Shown: positions 56,261 to 64,000 of the stretch, in pieces
Numbering within the stretch: the stretch's first letter is position 1
Layout: the number at the start of each line of letters is the position of its first letter
Origin: Globodera rostochiensis
Taxonomy: Eukaryota; Nematoda; Chromadorea; Rhabditida; Heteroderidae
DNA: 64,000 bases
Assembly: GCA_018350325.1 (NCBI GenBank)
Contig: JAEVLN010000033.1
Coordinates: forward strand, 124,001-188,000
Direction of reading: 5' to 3'
Program-made: the position numbers and the translations under genes
Notes under the pieces: model-generated
What the model saw: the letters and a program-made list of their open reading frames with translations, nothing else
Told to the model about the DNA's origin: nothing
Database searches by the model: none

Positions 56261-57644
56261 CCGGGATTTTGAAAAAATCCGGTCTTACACCTCAGTTCCT
56301 ATTTTGTCTAATTCGAAATCGGCAAAATTTTTCGCTATTTTCATAACAAATTATTTGAACTAACCAAGATTTAAATTACTGAAAAAAGAACAAAAAACAA
56401 TGTTAAACATTTTCCTAACGACGCTTTTTGACGAAATTTTCTTGGAACTGGAATACAATGGGTTTCCCGTTTGGGATTCTGTCCCATTAAATTTTAAATT
56501 CCCGTTGTAATTTATTTTTATTTTTCCGCGCTCCAGTCAAGATATATTTGCATTAGAATTATTGTTAAATTTGTTGAAATGTCTGTACTAAATATATTGA
56601 GGTAATTTCAATATCGAGTGTTTATTGAAAAAAATACTTCAAATTTCAATATCTGAGCATGAAATTTTTTTTTCAAAAAAACCCTTGCCCGTGTACGGAC
56701 CCCGTGTCTTTGCAAAACACGGGGTTACACGGGGTCACGGGGTACACGGGGTTTTAGCCCGTGTAGCCCTTGCCCGTGTAGGTCGGTAACCCTTGCCCGT
56801 AGCCCTTGCCCGTGTTATTTGAAAATTCCGATCTCTATTTGTAAGTAGTTGTTAACGTTTTTAATATGCTTATATTTATTTAATGAATTTACAAAATCGT
56901 ATTTTTTTAACTAAATCGTTTGAAATATTTTAGATTAGAATTTTTGCTAAAAATCAGTTAAAATTTAAGTTTTTATAAATCTTTGTTCATATAGTTTTTT
57001 TATTGTTCAATAAACAATTTATATTTCCAACCGTTTTTTGCAAATTTTAATTATCATAAATTAAGAATCGCTTCTTTGAGTTTACTTACTATTGTCGTCA
57101 ACAAAATATTACAAATTAAAAACTTGTGAAGGCTGTGCAGTTAAAATTAGTTTATTCGTTGTTCTTTACAAATTCTTATTTATTTATTTCTACTGCTCAT
57201 GTTCATCAGGTAGAAAAGCTTTAAATTTTTTTATGCTTTTTCAGAGTTATATAAATTATATCATTTTATTAGAATGTAAAAATTAATATATCTTTGATAA
57301 AATGATAACTTTAATTGATATTTTTTGTCAGTTTCTGTATTAAAAAGGATTGCTTATTTTCAATTCTATAAATAAAATTGTTATAAACATTATTTACGAG
57401 TGTATAAAATAGAATAAAATCTATTTTTCATTTATTGGTTTTTCAAATAAGTAAGTTCGCTGAAAAAGTCATTACAGAATTTTGTATTTTATGATTAAAA
57501 AATTAATAAATAAAAATAAATAGTTATTTCTTCATTATTTAATGTTAGACAAATTTTAATTATTATAACAAAACTATTGAATATATAGGTAGCGGCAGGT
57601 TATATCACGCCTGATTGCCAACGTTTCATAGTTCAGTCATTTAG

Positions 57645-57754
57645 CAAAAAGGCCGGTCATCGAAACACTGTCAAATTTTTTCTATTACATAACATATATT
57701 ATGATCTTAAAATTTTTAAAATCCCCAACGAAGCATTATAAAATCCTCATTTGA
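57645..57754 (+). CDS. Exon candidate, KRPVIET family, copy 2
   Basis: Acceptor GTCATTTAG, two bases, then KRPVIETLSNFFYYI to TGA. Silent differences from copy 1 at 161 support this frame. However, another frame entering from AATATATAG at 57590 is open for 56 codons (VAAGYITPDCQRFIVQSFSK), so the real exon could begin earlier in that frame. Confidence 0.35.
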
Positions 57755-58086
57755 TACGAAAAATTCTCAATTCGTCATTAAAACAAAAAATTTAATTTAA
57801 CTTCGCTTCATTCGATATTTCTGGGTACAACCTACATACTATTATTTGAAATAAATTCAAAGAGTAACGAACTAATACAAATATTATAACGATTATTTTA
57901 AATTTAAAATTAATTTCATTAATTTATTTCAATAGTATTGCAAGTTTAAATAAAAAGCGTATTTTTATGATTATGAATCCAGAAAAAAATGCTTAAATTA
58001 ATTGTAATTATTAATTCATTAAAACTTGAATATATATTAAAATAAAACAATTATGTAAGCATATAAAAACTGAACTAACATTAACT

Positions 58087-58242
58087 TCATATGAATTGCT
58101 TTGATAATAAAAATTTCTTACAGAAAATGCAAATCAAAATTGTATAATTAATAATATTTAACTCATATCGATTATGCATTGAAAATGTTGCAAAGCCAAC
58201 TTCACATATCAACGCGGGTTTTGCTTGGTCATCAACAACAAT
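58087..58242 (-). CDS. Inverted paralogue of the 30.6-kb exon
   Basis: Minus strand, acceptor GCAAAGTAG, phase 0, 51 codons: IVVDDQAKPALICEVGFATF, SMHNRYELN and an AT-rich tail to TGA. Corresponds to residues 36-66 of the 30564-30769 frame. Sits in an A-rich block, whereas the 30.6-kb copy sits in T-rich DNA. Confidence 0.45.
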   Translation of the reverse strand: MVVDDQAKPALICEVGFATFSMHNRYELNIINYTILICIFCKKFLLSKQFI

Positions 58243-58252
58243 CTACTTTGCA

Positions 58253-58702
58253 CCAGGGATGGGAGCCGACGACCTCAAAAAATTTCGGAAATCGGAATTC
58301 CGGGGTCTCAAAACTTTTCGGAAATCGAAAATCAGAATTCCGACCCTAAAAAAGTCGCAAATCGCCTTCCTCCTCCCGCTTAACAAAATAATTTTTAGAA
58401 AATTGAAGGCAAAGAAAATTACCAATTGCACATCGAGGATCTGAACCTTCAACAAATCACTCCCTCAATTCTCTACCACTCACCAGTAAATCACCATCAA
58501 AGACGCTCAGAAATTAACTTTTTAGGGGTTGAATTTTTATTTCGGTCTAATCGAGATTGAGACTGGGGAGGAGAAGGGGTCCGGCGGTGCCGATAGACGT
58601 CCTACAAAAATCAGCAAATCCGCATTTCAAAAAAAAATCCTCATTGGCCTTTACAAAAACCACAGAATGAGGAAAAATCCGCAGATATTCGAGCCCTGCT
58701 TT
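58253..58702. mobile_element. Possible hAT-like composite element
   Basis: Starts CAGGGATGGGAGCC and ends GAGCCCTG; only CAGGG is inverted and the flanking 8-mers match poorly, so the borders are tentative. Contains GGAAATCGGAATTCCGG and GAAATCGAAAATCAG repeats, a minus-strand tRNA-like segment (58425-58495: B box GGTTCAGATCC) and a dispersed-repeat core at 58573-58590. Confidence 0.35.
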
Positions 58703-58995
58703 TATGTGATTACTTTACTCATTATAAATTAATTTCTGTTGAACACATTTTATTTTTTAATATAATTATATAATAAATGAATTTATTTTAATTTAATGCA
58801 TTTAAATCTGATTATCTCATCATTTAATAAAAATTAAATTTCTTTATAAAGTTATTAATTTTATAAATATATCTAGATTACACATTCTTTTCAATATTAT
58901 AATAGAAAAAATGAATGCTTACTTTGCGATGAAAAAATATATTTTATTTAATACACATATTAAAATTTTAATTAGTATTTCTTACCAAAAATTAT

Positions 58996-59259
58996 ATGAA
59001 AGAACATGGTTGTTTCTGCCCCTTCTTTTCCTTCTTTTTAAATTCCTGTATGAGATTTTGGCGTTTTTTTATTCACTTAATATTTATTATTTTGGCATAC
59101 TGTTTATTAAAATACAGAAATTTGTTAAATATAAACAACATGCAAAACAAGTATTTGTGTACTTGTGGCGAGATTTGCATCAAAGCTAGGCCGCATAATT
59201 GGAAAATAAATGTTTGCAGATTTAATCATATTTACTTAAAATATAAATTTAGATTTTAA
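58996..59259 (+). CDS. Open frame, Cys-containing end, doubtful
   Basis: About 87 codons to TAA; the C-terminal third reads YLCTCGEICIKARPHNWKIN, in slightly GC-richer DNA near 59160-59205. A second frame (58911-59191) overlaps. No splice evidence. Confidence 0.15.
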   Translation: MKEHGCFCPFFSFFLNSCMRFWRFFIHLIFIILAYCLLKYRNLLNINNMQNKYLCTCGEICIKARPHNWKINVCRFNHIYLKYKFRF

Positions 59260-60655
59260 ATCACAACGGTTTAATTTTTGTTCCTTTTAAATTTGGTTAA
59301 AAAATAATTTCTGCGATATTATTTAGCAAATTTAATCACCAGATTTTAAACGGTTTAGGTAACACAATTTATTCTAATAGATTTATTAAATTTTCAAATA
59401 TAGAATATATTTATTAAAAAATTTTTATATTAATATTATAAAATCAACGTTTTGTTGGTTTTTAAATAAGCAGTTAGGCTTATTTGTAGCTTGAAATTAC
59501 TGTTTTGGTAAATTTAAGTTCCATTGTTTCATTGCCATTTTATCTTTCCAGCATTAGCAGAGTTGTTTAAATTTACATCATTTACGTATAATTATATGCA
59601 AATATGTTCATTTAATAAAGGCATCTGTGTTAAATTTAATGTTTAATTAATTGATAAAATATACATTTTTAATTAATGTTAAGAAAACGGTTTAAATTAA
59701 CTTTTTTTTTTAAATTTTTTCTGTTGCCAAATGTATTATTAATGCCCTTATACATTTAATTAATTTTGCCAATTCCACTTAAATCTCAGTTTTTACATTT
59801 AATTTAAATATGGTCTTTTTTATATACATTAGATTTCCCATGACTTTACCAATCACACGTTTTTATAATTTTTTTTTTTGTATATTATTTATTTGTAAGT
59901 TTTAATTTTTATTTTAACATATTAATTGTTTTTTTATAATGTAATTCTTTACGACATAGAAGAATATGAAACACGCGTTTGACATTGCTTTATTTTTTTT
60001 TTTACATCACGTAATCCAATTTTAAAGTTTTCCAACTAAGCTTAATTAGATGGATAAATTTATGAATGTTTCATTTTTAAATTAATGATGAGCTCAACAA
60101 TTATTTAGTTTTCAAAAATATGACATCCAGCATGGGTTTTGAAAATTTATAAATATATTTACAATTGATAAACGTTCATCTTTGAAAATTATTAGGTTTT
60201 TAGCTGTTTTAAAGTCTTCATAATTTGTTATTTATTTTCTTTTGTAATAGTAAATATAATAATTAATTATAATGTTTAGCTTTATGTATTTAAAATTAAT
60301 CAACAAAGATTAATTTTAAATTTATCAATTCACTTGCTTGAAATACCATTTAAATTCAAAGTAAGTGCCATTCCCATGTAGAAAATGTTTATTAAAGTCT
60401 TAATAGTTTCCCATGTTTCATAAATTAAGCATAGTTTACTTAACTTTTAATAAGATTATTAATTACTGATGCCACTAAATTGTGAACGTATTCTACTGCG
60501 TCAACGTCTTTAATTTGTTAAGTGCATATCTGCTTGCCATTATCGCTTTAATTTTTAAAATGTACTTTTTTGTATTTTTGTGCGAATTCCAGTTCAATTT
60601 TCTATGGGGCGCGACTATTGAGCTCTTCGATATTCTGTAGTAAAATTATTTTTTA
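59260..60655. other. AT-rich stretch, no gene recognised
   Basis: Only small islands near 60485-60510 and 60600-60630 (GGGGCGCGACTATTGAGC). Scattered short matches to other parts of the window. Confidence 0.4.
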
Positions 60656-60680
60656 AATTGTGCATGGGCTCGATTTATAA

Positions 60681-60815
60681 ATAATCTTTTGCGCACCCCC
60701 GTCGTTCATTGGCATAAAAATTGTTGAATTATCTGGTCAAGTGGAATTTTGTTTGATATCCTCGCTACGCGCAAACTGTGAAAAGATTGCAAAAATTGCC
60801 TGTATGTACCATTAA
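60681..60815 (+). CDS. Paralogue of the 4.7-kb frame, possibly disrupted
   Basis: 44 codons after a TAA: IIFCAPPSFIGIKIVELSGQ, VEFCLISSLRANCEKIAKIA, CMYH. Aligns with 4774-4821 of the first copy. The TAA at 60678-60680 corresponds to TTA in the first copy, so this copy would be cut off from its start unless an exon begins after it. The tail, with three more Cys, is absent from the first copy. Confidence 0.35.
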   Translation: MIFCAPPSFIGIKIVELSGQVEFCLISSLRANCEKIAKIACMYH

Positions 60816-61089
60816 ATTGCTTATTTCAAATTTATATCTTTTTTTTTGTTATTATGTTAATATTTTAATAATTTTGAATTTATTTGCTTTTTTTACATTA
60901 TTTTATTATTTATTTTGAAATAAAAATTTAAATATACTTTTAAAAATATTTTTATTTGAATAGATAGTGTAAATTTATATATTTTATTTTAGCTCGATTT
61001 ACAAAAACTTAAACGCGTTCAGCATAGCTCTCCGTGTTAAACATGTTTTCTTCGAGGAGTGGTTTAATTTCTGTCTATTTGATTTATAA

Positions 61090-61320
61090 GAGAATCTTTT
61101 AAATAATATATGTTTTATTTTAAGAATTGCATAATGTTTTTTGTTAATTTGTTGAAACTGGCACTTTGGTTGTCAGGGTTAGTTTTACGATGTTGTTTTT
61201 TGATAATAATTATTTCAATCTTTATTGTTGCAGAACAAATTTTGGGTGGTTTCTATTAAGAATTTATTACGTAATATTAGTATTCAAGAGTAATGTTATT
61301 TGAAATAAAAAAAATTTAAA
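61090..61320 (+). repeat. Tandem pair E1 (second copy 61595-61860)
   Basis: Both copies contain GTCAGGKTTAGTTTTACGA, TTTTTGATAAT, TTATTGTTGCAGAAC, AATTTTGGGTG and AGTATTCAAGA in order, roughly 450-480 bp apart. They also resemble 8320-8420 and its tandem copies. Confidence 0.75.
61234..61270 (+). CDS. 37-base exon candidate, TTGCAG-AAC family
   Basis: Acceptor CTTTATTGTTGCAG, donor GTAATA; same length as the 8368 exon. Phase 0 gives NKFWVVSIKNLL; the phase used by the 8368 copy hits TAA here. Confidence 0.3.
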
Positions 61321-61594
61321 AAATATATAGCAAATTAAATAAAACTAATTAGTTACTTATGTGCATGCTGATTGATTAAAATTTTTCTTAATTGTAGTAG
61401 TTAGGTTGTATTATTGATTATTAAATCACTGCTTGATTGATAGATTTTTTTAATATATTAAATTTTATAATTAATAGTATATCAATCATCATTAGATAAT
61501 ATTCAGTATCGAATTTAATCAGAGAGGCTACAAATTCGTCAAAAATTGATTTTGTGTGGTTATTGTTGATGCTACTAGTCAAGGGGCCTTTCCT

Positions 61595-61860
61595 TTTGTT
61601 AATTTTTTGAACTGACACTGTCAGGTTTAGTTTTACGAAATGTTAGTTTTTGATAATGATTTATTTAGAATCTTATTGTTGCAGAACAGCTTAATCATTT
61701 TAAATTTTGGGTGTTTCTAATTAAGAATTTATTATGTAAAAATTAGTATTCAAGAAAGTAATCGTCTCCGCAATATGTAATGTTATTTGAACAGTAAAAA
61801 ATTTTTTTAAATATATAGCGAATTAAATAAAACTAATTAACGTAATTATGTTCTTTTAAA
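61595..61860 (+). repeat. Tandem pair E2
   Basis: See 61090. Contains the 51-base exon candidate at 61685. Confidence 0.75.
61685..61735 (+). CDS. 51-base exon candidate, TTGCAG-AAC family
   Basis: Acceptor ATCTTATTGTTGCAG, donor GTAAAA. With two leading bases: QLNHFKFWVFLIKNLL, the same phase as LHNLLNYLEFI at 8368. Confidence 0.3.
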
Positions 61861-62487
61861 TTGATAAAAATTCTGTTTAACATAAACAACATTAATTCAA
61901 ATGACATTTATTAATTTATACAGTTTTTTTAGTTTGCCTTATATTAATTAATTATTTAAATTTAATTGGGTTTTAATTATTAACAACCATAAGATTTAGA
62001 TGTTTTTTTAATTATGTACCGTCTGTTTTTAAATAATAATAATATTTAAAGTGATTGGTTGGATGACAAATGCGAATGCATATTATTTTAATCATTAGTT
62101 TTTTTGCACGAATAAAGATTTTGAATTAAATGACTTGAAGTAAATGTTAAAATTTTCATTATTTAATTATGAAAAATTTTCATATGGCTAATTATTAAGA
62201 TTTTTTCTATAAATCTCAATTTTTAGGTATAAATATTATCCTTTTACAAGAACATAAATATTGTATAGAAATACGGGTTAAAGGTAATTTTTATTTGTCT
62301 TTTATATAATTATTTTCTTGTTTTATTTAAACAGGTTCAAACATTTCAGCATTTACATATATAATATCTATAAAACTGTTAATTTAAGACCAGTACATAT
62401 TGTATTACTTTGGGAAATTTACAAGTCTTTTAAAGATAAGTGTATAGTAGGTATTTGAATTTATCGTGGCAGTTGCTGTTTGTCAGG

Positions 62488-62655
62488 ATGAAGTTATTTT
62501 TTCATATTTTGTTAACTTTAATTTTTATGTGTTATTATTATTTTATGATTTCGTTTTCCAATAAAAAGCCTTTTGGAATTGTGCGAATGCCGGTGTATTC
62601 TTCCAAAACCCTTCGCGACGGATATCATATTGACGTTGTTTTCTCTGTTGAATAA
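62488..62655 (+). CDS. 55-codon ATG frame with signal peptide
   Basis: MKLFFHILLTLIFMCYYYFM is a clear signal-peptide or membrane start. It is followed by ISFSNKKPFGIVRMPVYSSK and TLRDGYHIDVVFSVE. The stretch IVRMPVYSSKTLRD resembles the start of the propeptide of A1 aspartic peptidases (R-I/M-P-L/V ... S-L-R-D/E), which also follows a signal peptide; this likeness is short and no DTG catalytic exon is visible. The second half is GC-richer than the flanks. Probably a first exon; the exact 3' border is unclear. Confidence 0.45.
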   Translation: MKLFFHILLTLIFMCYYYFMISFSNKKPFGIVRMPVYSSKTLRDGYHIDVVFSVE

Positions 62656-62659
62656 GTAT

Positions 62660-63390
62660 GATTGACACATTATGCTTTTTTCACTAATATTTTTGGATTG
62701 AAAATTTCAATGGAATATATTTATTTTCCAAATTATTTGTTGTATTAATCAATAATGCAAAAATTTTTATTTATCGATGGACAAATGATTTATAATTAGA
62801 TGTTAAAAAATTGGATTTTAGTTTATTTTAGTCATGTTGAGAATAACACTTTTGTGCTTGGATCATCATGTTGAATAATATTCTAAGGTTGGATATTAAA
62901 TAAAGATAGCAAGATTTTTGAATTAAATTAATTATGCGGATGAATGTATATGTTTAAGATTCAGCACAAAAGATGGCACGTATAATGTTGTTGCAGGCAC
63001 ATTTCATTCTATTTTTCAAAGAAATGCAATAGCGCACTTATATTTTATTAAAATTATAGAAATATTTATAACTTGTAAAATCTTTTCTTTTTGGGCATCC
63101 AAATTTTTTTTTGTCATTTAATAAATTTTTTTTAATTTAATCCTTTTATTAGGTTATTTTAGATTTTAATTTATTGTTTCCCAATAACATTTTGTTTTTG
63201 ATAAACACAGGAGGGCCGAATTCTCTCCTTTGTATTTGTGATTTACTTGACAAGAACATTTTTATTTATATTTTTTTAAAAAATAATGTAATAATTTTAA
63301 CGATTTATATTTCTAACTTTCTTTTGCTAATTGTAATATCATTTCAAATAAGAAGCTAATTTATTTATATTATTAATTAAATTATTTACG
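62660..63390. other. AT-rich stretch between gene pieces
   Basis: Includes the 62830-62910 duplication and an open frame of 61 codons (63174-63359) that is Phe/Ile-rich and most likely chance. Confidence 0.35.
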
Positions 63391-63393
63391 CAG

Positions 63394-63548
63394 AGGGTGA
63401 TGGAAATCCAATGTCGGTCTCGTCCAAGATGGATTATGCTATCCATTTTTGTATAAAATACTATTTAATACCTGATTGTTTCTCCTCAATCGATGACAAA
63501 GGCGATCTGGAGCGACTGGCACTCGTATTTAATAAATCAACAAATTAA
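63394..63548 (+). CDS. Terminal exon candidate, 50 codons, GC-rich
   Basis: Acceptor TTATTTACGCAG, two bases, then GDGNPMSVSSKMDYAIHFCI, KYYLIPDCFSSIDDKGDLER, LALVFNKSTN to TAA. The first 30 and the last 20 codons are both clearly GC-richer than the flanks. The other plus frames close quickly. Among the most convincing exons here; not recognised. Confidence 0.45.
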
Positions 63549-63931
63549 TTTTTATTAATTTTTCTGTTTAATCGTTTAAATTGGAATCAATTTATCAATA
63601 CATTTTCTTGAATTCATTAAAAGAGATACAGTCTTTTAAAATTTAAATTTTAACAACTTTCAGAATTTGTTAATTTTAATTTTGATGGAATATTAAATTT
63701 ATCCCAATCTTTTTCGAAGATTTAATAATTTATTTTTAATATTTGGATTAATTACGTTTTTTAAAATATAATGTACCTAATTTTAATTTAGATAGTTTCT
63801 TATATTTTGCACTGTTTGTTGATTACTCTATTTTTGTATTGCTGTTTATTCCAGTTATTTTATTTGAAGAATTCATTAATGATTATATTTATATTAATTT
63901 TAAATTGATGTTATTAAATGAGTTTGTTTAG

Positions 63932-64000
63932 TCTTCTTTATTAATTTTTGATTTCCCTCAACAATACGCTCAATTCAAACGGAGCAACGAGCAGATCAAT
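63932..64000 (+). CDS. Partial exon running off the window
   Basis: Acceptor GAGTTTGTTTAG, then SSLLIFDFPQQYAQFKRSNE, QIN, open to the last base. GC rises sharply at the end. Its stop or donor lies outside. Confidence 0.4.

Larger units (their letters stand above)
55615..56845. mobile_element. 1215-bp hAT-type element with target duplication
   Basis: Element 55623-56837, flanked by the 8-bp duplication TTTGTAAG (55615-55622 and 56838-56845). The terminal inverted repeat is TAGAGATCGGA, which fits the hAT rule of T/C-A-G/A-N-G. Both ends carry GC-rich subterminal arrays of CACGGGG and CCCGTGT, including a 65-bp direct repeat (55701 and 56718). The interior contains a tRNA-like segment and a dispersed-repeat copy, but no transposase: non-autonomous. 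An unoccupied paralogue of the site is at 44091-44125. Confidence 0.9.

Noticed and set aside
57092..57286. 64-codon frame with TCEGCA
   Set aside because: Starts at TTG; only the first 15 codons are GC-richer and no splice pair or paralogue supports it.

Overview
This window looks like nuclear DNA of a eukaryote with a very AT-rich, intron-rich genome, possibly an invertebrate; the species cannot be named from the sequence. The longest ATG/TTG-style open frame is about 120 codons. There is no operon structure, no rRNA gene, no complete tRNA and no CRISPR array. Against a background that is mostly A and T lie many short, GC-richer islands of about 30-250 bases. Several are flanked by good splice sites: a pyrimidine tract plus AG upstream, and GTAAGT, GTGAGT or GTAAGG downstream. 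I read these as small exons of split genes. No gene can be assembled end to end, and few exon products are recognisable, so coding calls are individual exon candidates with low to moderate confidence. The GC-poor remainder looks intronic, intergenic or repeat-derived.

Layout. 0-8 kb: paralogous fragments, a 594-bp inverted-repeat element (3346-3939), a small ATG frame (4693-4842) and a candidate minus-strand gene end with two micro-exons (7204-6556). 8.1-21.3 kb: a three-copy direct tandem repeat of about 4.4 kb, each copy with the same exon candidates and the same 281-282 bp hAT-like fragment; the right border of each copy falls in a dispersed repeat. 21.3-32 kb: plus-strand exon candidates, including one with an EGF-like DGRTC signature (28398-28460) and a 67-codon frame (30564-30769). 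32-37 kb: transposon debris (a broken zinc finger, poly-C tracts, CCGGTTTTCGG islands) and a duplicated block that reappears at 54.6-55.3 kb. 37-45 kb: exon candidates on both strands, a 55-bp tandem repeat and a G-rich tract. 45-48 kb: a well-bounded 135-bp exon, a 400-bp foldback element and a roughly 1-kb element whose ends are inverted arrays of a 21-bp minisatellite. 48-55 kb: paralogous pieces, a 15-bp minisatellite and small frames. 55.6-56.8 kb: a 1215-bp hAT-type element with an 8-bp target duplication and an empty-site paralogue elsewhere in the window. 57-64 kb: an inverted copy of the 30.6-kb exon, a signal-peptide frame (62488-62655) and two exon candidates at the right edge.

The main theme is duplication: more than a dozen segments of 50-900 bases recur at different positions, usually in the same orientation, and differ in ways that sometimes preserve an encoded peptide. 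The plus strand is T-rich through most of the window and A-rich in a few blocks (about 45.4-48.2 and 57.7-58.25 kb). The one clear inverted paralogue lies in an A-rich block, which suggests that those blocks are inverted and that T-richness follows sense orientation. The window is best read as an old, repeatedly duplicated cluster of split genes, further broken up by non-autonomous DNA transposons. All positions and comparisons were made by eye.
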